A DNA stretch of 64,000 bases from Novosphingobium pentaromativorans US6-1. Its GTDB lineage: Bacteria; Pseudomonadota; Alphaproteobacteria; Sphingomonadales; Sphingomonadaceae. Each line of letters starts with the position of its first letter. Within the stretch, counting starts at the first letter, position 1. Below are positions 43,411 through 51,398 of the stretch, piece after piece. A program made the position numbers and the translations under genes. The notes below the pieces were generated by a model. That model worked only from the letters and a program-made list of their open reading frames with translations, was not told the DNA's origin and did no database searches. The stretch lies in the NCBI RefSeq assembly GCF_000767465.1, contig NZ_CP009291.1, positions 1,753,501 through 1,817,500 on the forward strand. Reading direction: 5' to 3'.

Positions 43411-44571
43411 ATGTTGAAAGAATTCGTTCTCGAAATTCCAGAGCAGATCGGCTTGCCCGTGGCTGCACGTCGCAAACCGCAGGCGCAGTCGGGCGAATGG
43501 CCCGAAGGGACGCGCATCGTTTCGGCAGACAGCCATATTCTGGAGAGCGATCTGTGGATCGACCGTTTTCCGGAACACCTCAAAGATCAGGCTCCACGTA
43601 TGCTGTTCAAGGACGGTGGCTGGGATCTTTCGATCAATGGCAAATCCATGACGATGGAAAAGCAGGCAGCGGACTTGTGCAATACGCTGGAGTGCTATCC
43701 CGGCTTCACCGACGTCGATGCCAGGATCGCCGACCTCGACATAGAAGGCGTCGAGAAGGAGCTGATCTTCCCGCAGCGCCTGTTCGGTCTCATCATATTC
43801 GGTGAAATTGCCAATAAGGAGCACGTCTTCGGCGCTTATAACGAGCATATCGCGGAAGTTTGCGCCAAGGCCCCCGGGCGGCTCTACTCGGTCATGGTTC
43901 CGAGCTACTGGGCTCCTGAGAAGGCCGAAGAAAGCGTCGCCCGATGCGTCGAGCTTGGCGCGCGCTGCCTCATGGTACCGATCAAGCCCGGCAATTACGA
44001 AAGTGACGGAGCTACGATCCATTACAATGATCCGCGCATGGATCCCCTCTGGGCTGCGATCGAGGCCAGCGGCCTTCCGGTCGCCTTCCATATCGGCGAA
44101 TCGCTTCCCAACGATGCTCCTGGCAAAGCGGGAATTTCGGGCCTCATGCAGTTTCAGGGCTTCCGGCTGAACTGGGGCCAACTGGTCTTCGGCGGCGTCT
44201 TCGATCGCTTTCCGGGCCTCAAGGCCATCTTCGTCGAAGCTGGTCTATCCTGGATCCCCGGCATGCTTCATGATGCGGATCTGGTCTACAATTCCTTCGC
44301 CGCGACAGTCACACCCAAGCTTGCCCATGCACCAAGCTGGTATTGGCGTAACCATTGCTATGCCACGTTCATGACCGACCCTGCAGGCCTTGAGATGCTC
44401 CATCGCATCGGACCGGAAACGGCACTGTGGTCTTCGGACTATCCGCACCAGGAAAGCACCTTCGGCTACACCCGCAGCGCCATCGATGCTGTGTTCAAGG
44501 CGACCACGGTCGAAAACGCCCAGATGATTCTCGGCAAGACCGCACTCAAGCTCTTCCAGATGGAAGACTGA
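43411..44571 (+). CDS. Amidohydrolase-2 (ACMSD-like) metal-dependent hydrolase, second copy
   Basis: A 386-residue relative of 42034-43200 with SADSHILESDLWIDRFPEHL, VPSYWAPEKAEESV, AFHIGES, and LWSSDYPHQESTFGYTRSAI. The metal ligands are kept (DSH, H in FHIG, D in SSDYPH). The N-terminal 25 residues (MLKEFVLEIPEQIGLPVAAR) precede the barrel. The start is the ATG at 43411 with GAGG eight bases upstream. It lies 210 bases after the first copy and may have its own promoter. The two enzymes probably act on related substrates in consecutive or parallel steps. Confidence 0.88.
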   Translation: MLKEFVLEIPEQIGLPVAARRKPQAQSGEWPEGTRIVSADSHILESDLWIDRFPEHLKDQAPRMLFKDGGWDLSINGKSMTMEKQAADLCNTLECYPGFTDVDARIADLDIEGVEKELIFPQRLFGLIIFGEIANKEHVFGAYNEHIAEVCAKAPGRLYSVMVPSYWAPEKAEESVARCVELGARCLMVPIKPGNYESDGATIHYNDPRMDPLWAAIEASGLPVAFHIGESLPNDAPGKAGISGLMQFQGFRLNWGQLVFGGVFDRFPGLKAIFVEAGLSWIPGMLHDADLVYNSFAATVTPKLAHAPSWYWRNHCYATFMTDPAGLEMLHRIGPETALWSSDYPHQESTFGYTRSAIDAVFKATTVENAQMILGKTALKLFQMED

Positions 44572-44662
44572 TCCGGACAATTCCCGGAAATCAGCAGCAT
44601 CGCGTCGATCTGAAGGTCCGGTTCAGCCGGACTTGAAAACCGAAGCGGAACTGCTGGTCGTT

Positions 44663-45766
44663 TCAGGCAGGCAAAGGCGGCATCACCTTGCGTCTCGCAA
44701 GTTCGCGCGTCCAGTGCCGCAGAGTATCCCGGCTGTCGTAACAGGCACCAAAGCCTGCCTGGCGCAGCTTGATCGTGCTGACCAGTACAGGAAGCGTCAC
44801 CGTTTCGTTTCCGGCTCGAAGCAGCCTGTCGACATAGTGATGGCTTTGTCCCAGCAACCGTTCCAGCGCAATGGGTCGCAAACCGTGACGGGCGACGATG
44901 CGATCCCAGACTTCACGATGGGCGGGCAGAAATTCGGCCAGACGGCATGCTTCGTCCGGACCTGTTTCCATTCCATAGACTTCTGCCAGGACCGGCCACA
45001 TGGTTGCCCACGAAAACACATCGCCATTGGTGATGTTGAACGTCTCGAAGGCCGCTTCAGGCGCATCTGCAGCCCAGACGAAAGCTGCACCGAGCAGACG
45101 GGGATCGGCCATTTCGGACACCATGGGCACGCCGCCGGGGAAAGCAAAACCCTGCCCCAGTTCGCGCCGGATCGCCGCATAGGCCTGGATCGGGATCAGC
45201 GGGTTCATCGCGGCGCCCCAGACCGCCCCCATCACGATCTGCGGCCGGAATATGGTCCAGCTGAAGCCGTCATGCCCGGCCTTTTCCCTGATGTAATCCT
45301 CATGAAGCCAATAGAAGTTTTCATGTGGATCGCGCGGCATGTCTTCGCGCGCGGGCAAGAGCACGCGTGGCCCGGTGTGCGCGCCATAGGCCTTTGTCCC
45401 CTGCAGCAAGGTCATGTGAGCGATGGGATTGGCAGAGCTGAGCGGATCGAACAGATTGGCAAGCATCGCCAGGTTCGTGTCCATCTGATCCTGCTCGCGC
45501 CATCCGGCGATCAGACCGGGCTTTTCGTAAAGCGCTGCATAGACGACATGTGTCACCCCGTGCAGCTCGCCAAAAGCAACGCGGCACGCATCCCTGTCGG
45601 TCAGATCGACGCAAACGTGACGAACCCGGCCCTCCAGGTCCTCGTCCAGGGGCCGTCTGGAAACGGCGATCACGTCCCAGCCACTATCGACGAAGGCCCG
45701 GACCGCCGCATCTCCGACAAGTCCGGTCGCTCCGGCAATGAGGACCCGCTTGGTCCCAGCGCTCAT
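44663..45766 (-). CDS. PRISE-like SDR (progesterone 5-beta-reductase/iridoid-synthase family)
   Basis: A 367-residue extended SDR. RVLIAGATGLVGDAAVRAFV binds NADPH; SRRPLDEDLEGRVRHVCVDL and THVVYAALY follow, then LLQGTKAYGAH with the family Lys/Tyr and NFYWLHEDYIREKA with the second Tyr. These mark PRISE enzymes, which reduce activated C=C bonds such as Delta4-enones. The start is the ATG at 45766 with GGAAGTGAG upstream. It sits just downstream of a nitronate monooxygenase relic and the second KstD-like gene on the same strand, giving a pair that would oxidise and reduce neighbouring positions of a cyclic enone. Confidence 0.8.
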   Translation of the reverse strand: MSAGTKRVLIAGATGLVGDAAVRAFVDSGWDVIAVSRRPLDEDLEGRVRHVCVDLTDRDACRVAFGELHGVTHVVYAALYEKPGLIAGWREQDQMDTNLAMLANLFDPLSSANPIAHMTLLQGTKAYGAHTGPRVLLPAREDMPRDPHENFYWLHEDYIREKAGHDGFSWTIFRPQIVMGAVWGAAMNPLIPIQAYAAIRRELGQGFAFPGGVPMVSEMADPRLLGAAFVWAADAPEAAFETFNITNGDVFSWATMWPVLAEVYGMETGPDEACRLAEFLPAHREVWDRIVARHGLRPIALERLLGQSHHYVDRLLRAGNETVTLPVLVSTIKLRQAGFGACYDSRDTLRHWTRELARRKVMPPLPA

Positions 45767-45800
45767 CGGCGGCTCACTTCCATGCAGAACACACGCTCCA

Positions 45801-45905
45801 TCAGATTGCCACCATGCCGGCTGGCCGCTCACGCACGATCGTCCCGCACTGGACCATGGGGTACCTGACCCCCAGAAATTCGGCGCCCCTGGTCTTCAAC
45901 GTCAT
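45801..45905 (-). pseudogene. Relic of a nitronate monooxygenase N-terminus
   Basis: An ATG at 45905 with GAGGGTG upstream starts a 34-codon frame reading TLKTRGAEFLGVRYPMVQ, the classic beginning of nitronate monooxygenase (2-nitropropane dioxygenase, FMN-binding TIM barrel, usually over 300 residues). The frame then loses similarity and stops at 45801, and the PRISE-like gene begins 35 bases further on. Only the first tenth of the gene remains, so a deletion joined it to the PRISE gene. Confidence 0.6.
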
Positions 45906-46078
45906 TGCGCACCCTCGTATCTTGAGAAATTCAATTCCTCGCGGCCGAAGTTGGGATCCACCCACTCTGCGCAGGTTCGAGAGGCTCGGCAAGACACGCC
46001 CGGCGTCCGGTCGTCCCATCTACACGCATCCGCTGGAGGCAAGAGAACGTGAGTTCTCTGGCGGTGGAGATGACAGGG

Positions 46079-47743
46079 TCATGCCGCGGCTTTCGCTTCC
46101 TTGGCACCGCGCAATGCATGCTGGACGCCGACATAGCCGAACGTGAAGGTCGCTGCGATCGTTGCACCGGCGCCCGGATAGGTCCGTCCGAAGATCGAAG
46201 CAGTCGAATTGCCGGCAGCATAGAGACCCTCGATCGGGTTCTCTTCACGATCGAGGACATTGCCATGTTCATTGATGACCACGCCGCCCGTCGTACCCAC
46301 ATCACCCGGAAAGACCTGAACGGCGTAGAACGGGGCTTCGCTGATTGCGCCAAGCACTGGGTTCGGCCTGACCGTCGGATCGCCCCAGGCGCGATCGTAC
46401 GCTCTTGCCCCGCGACCGAAATCGTCGTCCACGCCGGTTTCGGCTGCGCGATTGAAGCGGCTGATCGTTTCGGCAAGAACGGCCTGGTCCATCCCGCAGA
46501 GCCGGGCAAGCTCCTCGATCGTTTCAGCCTTCTTCATGTAGCCGCTTTCGAACCATTCGGGCGGAGTCTTGCCGGGCATGGCCCCCGCCCAGATGTACCG
46601 GTCACGGTGCCTGCTGTCCAAGATCGCCCAACCCGGTGTCGCTCCGGCGGCGTACATGTTGCGGCCATTGTCGTAGTTGGAACCCGACTCATCCGTGAAG
46701 CGGCGCCCTTGCGGGGTCACCATGATCGCATGAGGCTTGGCTATATCGTCGATATGGAAGATCTTGTAGCCGCTGGGCAGCTTCGACGTCACAAGCCAGA
46801 TGGCATTGTCCATCATGTCTGTCGCGGCACCATGCTTCATCATTACCGAAAGCATGGAGCCGGTGTCTCCGGGATTGGCATGCGTCCAGTCGGCATGGGC
46901 CGGCTTTGGGCCATGCTCGTCGCGCATCTGTTGATTGTGGGCAAATCCGCCTGCCGCCACGATGACACCTAATCGTGCTTCGATCCTGCGCGTCTTGCCG
47001 TCGATTTCCGCAATCACGCCGGTCACGCGGCCGCTATCGTTTCGTACAAGGTCGTTGACCGGGCTGTCCGTCCGGATCTCGCCGCCGGCGTCGAGGATCT
47101 CCTTGAGCATGCGACCCTGCAGCGCCGTTCCCATGCCAACAAGTTGCGCCCCGGTGATCTTCATCTTCGTCAACCGCAGGCCGAGCCGTGCCGCATAGAA
47201 CTTTGCCCGCGCGGTGCGCTTGACCAGAGGCAGCATTGCGAATTCAGGCCATTTGAGAGGAAAAGGAGCCGCTCCCCTGCGCAGACGCGAGGCCCAGTCG
47301 CCAAGCTTGCGCAGATCGAAGAATTTCGCGCTCAGCGAACGCCCGCGAACGCTACCGCCCGGCAATTCGTCATGATAGTCCGACCATCCCTCGCAGCGTT
47401 CCAGCGGAACTCCGCGCCGCATGAGAAAGCTGACCATCTCGGAAGCCTCGTCGACGAACGCCGCATCACGTCGCTGGCGCAGCGCACTGTTGTCGTGCGT
47501 ATTGAGAGCCTGAATGTAGGTGAGCGAGGCGTCGCGCGAATCCTTGACGCCTGCCTTGGCCTGTAACGGGTTGTTGGGGACCCACAGGGCGCCGCCGGAC
47601 ATTGCCGTAGAGCCGCCCACCATGTCCGTGCTTTCCAGCACGAGCACTGATCGGCCGGCATCGAGCGCCGTGAGCGCGGCACAAAAACCTCCACCGCCGC
47701 TTCCGACAACAACGATGTCAAAGCTCTCATCAAAACCCGCCAC
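46079..47743 (-). CDS. KstD-like FAD-dependent dehydrogenase, second copy
   Basis: A 554-residue paralogue of 34196-35863: DIVVVGSGGGGFCAALTALD, GGSTAMSGGALWVPNNPLQA, EGWSDYHDELPGGSVRGRS, DESGSNYDNGRNMYAAGATP, and the end AAGNSTASIFGRTYPGAGAT. The YPGAG tail is kept. The Tyr318-equivalent is less clear, as the segment reads GSNYD. The start is the GTG at 47743, seven bases after GGAGA; the GTG at 47749 sits on the ribosome site itself. It is divergent from an SMP-30 gene. It probably introduces a ring double bond on a related substrate or at another position. Confidence 0.85.
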   Translation of the reverse strand: MAGFDESFDIVVVGSGGGGFCAALTALDAGRSVLVLESTDMVGGSTAMSGGALWVPNNPLQAKAGVKDSRDASLTYIQALNTHDNSALRQRRDAAFVDEASEMVSFLMRRGVPLERCEGWSDYHDELPGGSVRGRSLSAKFFDLRKLGDWASRLRRGAAPFPLKWPEFAMLPLVKRTARAKFYAARLGLRLTKMKITGAQLVGMGTALQGRMLKEILDAGGEIRTDSPVNDLVRNDSGRVTGVIAEIDGKTRRIEARLGVIVAAGGFAHNQQMRDEHGPKPAHADWTHANPGDTGSMLSVMMKHGAATDMMDNAIWLVTSKLPSGYKIFHIDDIAKPHAIMVTPQGRRFTDESGSNYDNGRNMYAAGATPGWAILDSRHRDRYIWAGAMPGKTPPEWFESGYMKKAETIEELARLCGMDQAVLAETISRFNRAAETGVDDDFGRGARAYDRAWGDPTVRPNPVLGAISEAPFYAVQVFPGDVGTTGGVVINEHGNVLDREENPIEGLYAAGNSTASIFGRTYPGAGATIAATFTFGYVGVQHALRGAKEAKAAA

Positions 47744-48009
47744 GCGCACTCTCCAAAAAAATTCAGTTCTGTTCCCAGCTGTCACATGCAAAGCGAAAAA
47801 GACTTGCAAACGCGCGGGAATTCTTTCCTGGCGGCCAACGGTTGGATTGGCAACAGCAAGACTGCAGGAATGACATTGCCGCTAGGCAATCGGATCAAGT
47901 GTCGCCTAAAGCGGTGGCGAGACGAATTCAAGTTAGAGTTGGGCAAGGGCATCTCGCGCGGCCGGCGAAAGACCGTGCCGATCGCCTCATTGAAAGCAAA
48001 GGGAGAACG

Positions 48010-48891
48010 ATGAAGGTCGAAAACGTATTGAACGCCGACAATTATCTGGGCGAAACACCGGTCTGGTCCCCCTCCGAACAAACCCTGTTATGGGTGAATT
48101 GCGAACAACCGGCAGAACTGATCCGCTGGCATCCCGCCAGTGGCAAGGTTGACCGCTGGCCGATGCCCAAGCGCATTGGCGGCTTCGTGCTCGCAGGCAA
48201 CGGCAAGGCGCTCGTCGTGTTGTCCGACGGGGTCTACGATTTCGATCTCACTTCCGCGGAGCTCACTTTGCGCGCCGCATCCCCGCTCGATCCCATCATA
48301 CCCCTTCACGAATGCGTCACCGACCGCCAGGGGCGGCTCTGGGTCGGCGGGTTCGATCACAATTTCTTCACTGATCGCGGTTCGTCGCAAGCCATATACT
48401 TTCGCCTCGATGGCGATAAGCTGACGCCCGTGATCGAGGGTATCACTGTCGCCAACGGGCTCGCCTTCAGTCCGGACGGCCGGACAATCTACGCTGGCGA
48501 TTCACCGCGCCGGCGCGTCGACCAGTGGGACCTCGATCCGGCCGACGGGAGCGTATCCAATCGTCGTCCATTCGTGACATTCGCCGACGACGATCCGGGC
48601 CATATCGACGGTGCAACCGTGGATGCAGAAGGCGGCTACTGGATTGCCGCGGTCGGAGCGGCTGAGGTGCGCCGTTACACGCCGGACGGCAAGCTCGACC
48701 GGACGATCGAGCTACCCTTCTCCAACCCCACCAAACCGGCCTTCGGCGGACCTGACATGAAAACTCTGTATATCACCTCGACCAGGATGGCGATCAACGT
48801 CGACCATCCGGGCTATGGCGCAAATGGCCCGCTCTATGCCTGCAGCCCGGGCGAAACGGGCGTCGCCGATACTTTGTACAGCGAGAGCTGA
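48010..48891 (+). CDS. SMP-30/gluconolactonase family protein
   Basis: A 293-residue six-bladed beta-propeller of the SMP-30/regucalcin/gluconolactonase family: NYLGETPVWSPSEQTLLWVN with the metal-binding Glu, WRHP-like repeats, GRLWVGGFDHNFF, ITVANGLAFSPDGRTIYAGD with the Asn-Gly, and GHIDGATVDAEGGYWIAAVG. It probably opens a lactone with a divalent metal. The ATG at 48010 follows GGGAGAAC; the open frame continues upstream without homology. It is divergent from the second KstD-like gene and the MAPEG gene follows. A Baeyer-Villiger or decarboxylation product could be its lactone. Confidence 0.85.
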   Translation: MKVENVLNADNYLGETPVWSPSEQTLLWVNCEQPAELIRWHPASGKVDRWPMPKRIGGFVLAGNGKALVVLSDGVYDFDLTSAELTLRAASPLDPIIPLHECVTDRQGRLWVGGFDHNFFTDRGSSQAIYFRLDGDKLTPVIEGITVANGLAFSPDGRTIYAGDSPRRRVDQWDLDPADGSVSNRRPFVTFADDDPGHIDGATVDAEGGYWIAAVGAAEVRRYTPDGKLDRTIELPFSNPTKPAFGGPDMKTLYITSTRMAINVDHPGYGANGPLYACSPGETGVADTLYSES

Positions 48892-48900
48892 GATCCTTTG

Positions 48901-48950
48901 GGAAGCGGGCCGACCTGCATCGTGTCGACAAGGCCGGCCTCGCTTCTTCC
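48901..48950 (+). terminator. Possible hairpin after the SMP-30 gene
   Basis: GAAGCG-GGCCG (48902-48912) pairs with CGGCC-T-CGCTTC (48935-48946) with one bulge and a loop of 22 bases. It lies nine bases after the SMP-30 stop. No clear T-run is present, so the call is weak. Confidence 0.35.
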
Positions 48951-49099
48951 AAAACCCCCTGGCCGCCGCCAGTTACCTTGCCGAAACGATGTAACCGGCA
49001 GGCATGGCGCGCAAATCAGGACAGAAACATTCCGTCAGCAGGCACGCGTCCGGCTCACAACCGGTAACTTCGGGGCTGCGGCGATCTGGAGGAGAGCAC

Positions 49100-49495
49100 A
49101 TGCAAATCGAATTCATCATGCTGGCGGCAGTCATCCTGCTTGCACTGGTCAACATCATGTGGGCCGGCAACGCACGGACGAAGCAATACGGCCTGGAATG
49201 GAACATGGGTCCGCGCGACGAATCGCTGCCCCCGCTCAATCCACTGCCTGCCAGGCTACTGCGCGCACAGGCGAATCTCTACGAAACGCTGCCCCTGTTC
49301 ATCGGGGCCTTGCTGGGCGCTGCGGCATTGGGACATCTGGGATGGAAGACGGAAGTGGGATCCGTCCTCTTTTTTGGCGGCCGTCTGATCTACCTTCCGC
49401 TCTATGCGGCGGGCATCCCCAAGCTGCGCACCCTGATCTGGCTGGTTGCAATGATCGGCCTGCTCTTGACCTTATGGGCGCTTGCCTTCGGCTGA
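49100..49495 (+). CDS. MAPEG-family membrane protein
   Basis: A 131-residue membrane protein with four predicted helices: IMLAAVILLALVNIMWAG, LYETLPLFIGALLGAAALG with the Arg/Asn region RAQANLYETLP typical of MAPEG, FGGRLIYLPLYAAGIPKLR and LIWLVAMIGLLLTLWALAFG. MAPEG proteins are glutathione- or lipid-modifying trimers; many bacterial ones have unknown substrates. The ATG at 49100 follows GGAGGAGAG. It is on the plus strand after SMP-30 and convergent with the DUF2889 gene. Confidence 0.8.
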   Translation: MQIEFIMLAAVILLALVNIMWAGNARTKQYGLEWNMGPRDESLPPLNPLPARLLRAQANLYETLPLFIGALLGAAALGHLGWKTEVGSVLFFGGRLIYLPLYAAGIPKLRTLIWLVAMIGLLLTLWALAFG

Positions 49496-49517
49496 GGCGC
49501 CTGTCACGCGCACTCGG

Positions 49518-50318
49518 CTAGCTGGCCGAGTGCGCGGGGACTTCGTACAGCCAGCTCTCGTCGTCGCTGGTCAACTCCACGCTACGACCGCTGAAGTCGC
49601 ACGTCGTACCGTGCTGACGCACGGCAGCCTCGTTTCGCTCGGGCTGCTGAACCCAGCATCCGCCGGCCGCACTTGCATGGATCTTCTGCTCGATCCACTC
49701 GGTCATGGCACGCCCCGCCGAGAGGAAAACCGCGCGCCGCAGAACCAGCGCAGCTTCGGCCGTCTGCGGGTCCTGCAACGAGGCCGCCCAAGCGGTGAAG
49801 CCCTTACCCAGATTGCAATCGGCAAGTTCCGGGGGCGACAGGATAGTCGATCCGGCGACAGTCCAGTCCAGAATGCATTCGCCATCGCGGTACAGGCGCG
49901 CGCGCTTTGCATCTTCGGGCTGATCCGCAATCTGGGCATGATAGGTCCGCGTCGCATCGCCGCGTGCCGCAGCCGTAACCAAGAAGCAGGCCAGGTCGAA
50001 CTGATGCGTGCATTGCATGCGTGCATTGATTGCTTGCGGCAATTGCGTGACGTCCGAAGAGAGCGGCCGCCCCACCAGCGCCTTCATCTGGTTCCCAGCC
50101 GCCGGGCACAATGAGTAAGGTACGCGCAGTGCCTCGCTCTCCACTCCGGTAATGACCCCATTCTCGTGACGGATTGCGACCCGAAAGTGATGGTAGTCGT
50201 CCTCAAGAGCGCCGCGCACCTCACCGGGCCGCGCGACGATGCGGATCAAGCGGTTGAAACTGCCCCCGCTCTCCTGCCGACCGGCCTCTTCGCCGGGTTT
50301 CGCCCCTGATGAGGTCAA
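49518..50318 (-). CDS. DUF2889-family protein
   Basis: A 266-residue protein with the DUF2889 opening FNRLIRIVARPGEVRGALED, then DYHHFRVAIRHENGVITGVE and SEALRVPYSLCPAAGNQMKA LVG, with the invariant-looking Cys. Function is unknown, but DUF2889 genes recur in acyl-CoA catabolic clusters. The start is a TTG at 50318 with GAGGACG eight bases upstream, 18 bases after the APH-like stop; no ATG lies at the fold start. It is the last gene of the eleven-gene beta-oxidation operon. Confidence 0.75.
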   Translation of the reverse strand: MTSSGAKPGEEAGRQESGGSFNRLIRIVARPGEVRGALEDDYHHFRVAIRHENGVITGVESEALRVPYSLCPAAGNQMKALVGRPLSSDVTQLPQAINARMQCTHQFDLACFLVTAAARGDATRTYHAQIADQPEDAKRARLYRDGECILDWTVAGSTILSPPELADCNLGKGFTAWAASLQDPQTAEAALVLRRAVFLSAGRAMTEWIEQKIHASAAGGCWVQQPERNEAAVRQHGTTCDFSGRSVELTSDDESWLYEVPAHSAS

Positions 50319-50336
50319 CGCAACGTCCTCAAAACT

Positions 50337-51398
50337 TCAGGCCCCGGCCTTTCGGGCCTGTTCCCAGCCGAGTTCGGCAATTACCGGGAGATCGGCAACG
50401 AGCTTCTCAGCCTCCGCGCTGGCCGCATTTCCGCGCAACATCCGTGCCTTCACGCCATGACAGATCGCGGCGAAGCGGAACAGGTTGAACGCCAGATAGA
50501 AATCTAGCTTGGCTATACCGTCCCGCCCCGTGCGGCGACAATAGTCGGCCACATAACTTGCCTCATCCGGAATACCCAGCTCATCGAGCGGCGCATTGGC
50601 CAAGCCGGGAATGGTCAGGCGCGGCATCCGAAACATCATCAGGTGATAGGAGAAATCGGCGAGAGGATGGCCTAGAGTCGACAGTTCCCAGTCGATGACT
50701 GCAAGCACCTTCGGTTCGGTCGGATGAAAGATCAGATTGTCGAGCCGAAAGTCGCCGTGGACGATGGAGACATCCTCACCCGGAGGAATATTCCCAGGAA
50801 GCCATTCGATCAGGCGATCGATGTAGGGATCGCTTCCGGCAATAGTGTCTTCGCGATACTGCCGGCTCCAGCGACCGATCTGCCGTTCGAAATAACCGTT
50901 GGGCCGCCCGTAATCCTCAAGTCCGATGGCGGCAAAGTCGACGCTGTGCAGACGGGCTATCGTCGCGTTCATCGCATCGAAATAGGAGGCGCGCTGTTCC
51001 TTGGGAATCTCCGGCAGTTGCGGGTCCCAGAAAATCCGCCCCTCGACCAGGTCCATAACGTAGAACCAAGTGCCGATGACAGTTTCATCGGTGCACAGTG
51101 CATGGATGTGCGGAACGGGAAAACCGGTCGTTCCCAGCGCACGCATGACCCGTGCTTCGCGGTCCACCGCGTGGGCCCCCTTCAGGATGGGACCGGGCGG
51201 CTTGCGCCGCAGGACGTAATTGCGCGAGGGCGTTACGAGGCGGTAGGTAGGATTGGACTGGCCGCCCTTGAACTGCTCGACGGTAAGTGGCCCTTCGAAG
51301 CCCTCGACGTTCGCCGCCATCCAGGCCGCCAGCTTCTGGGCATCGAAGCGATGCGCTTCACGCACTTCGCCCGCCCCGGAAAACTTCGCATCGCTCAT
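50337..51398 (-). CDS. APH-fold kinase, ACAD10/11-partner type
   Basis: A 353-residue APH-fold kinase: LTVEQFKGGQSNPTYRLVTP, YVLRRKPPGPILKGAHAVDR, the catalytic loop IVHGDFRLDNLIF, and VLAVIDWELSTLGHPLADFS. This is the closest of the three copies to the kinase domain that in eukaryotes is fused to an acyl-CoA dehydrogenase in ACAD10/ACAD11, where it phosphorylates 4-hydroxyacyl-CoA. Here its ATG overlaps the stop of an acyl-CoA dehydrogenase by four bases, reproducing that pairing as two genes. It acts in the cytoplasm, and the substrate is inferred only. Confidence 0.87.
   Translation of the reverse strand: MSDAKFSGAGEVREAHRFDAQKLAAWMAANVEGFEGPLTVEQFKGGQSNPTYRLVTPSRNYVLRRKPPGPILKGAHAVDREARVMRALGTTGFPVPHIHALCTDETVIGTWFYVMDLVEGRIFWDPQLPEIPKEQRASYFDAMNATIARLHSVDFAAIGLEDYGRPNGYFERQIGRWSRQYREDTIAGSDPYIDRLIEWLPGNIPPGEDVSIVHGDFRLDNLIFHPTEPKVLAVIDWELSTLGHPLADFSYHLMMFRMPRLTIPGLANAPLDELGIPDEASYVADYCRRTGRDGIAKLDFYLAFNLFRFAAICHGVKARMLRGNAASAEAEKLVADLPVIAELGWEQARKAGA

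Noticed and set aside
44633..45868. 411-residue plus-strand frame over the PRISE-like gene
   Set aside because: No motif or ribosome site; the minus strand carries a clear SDR.
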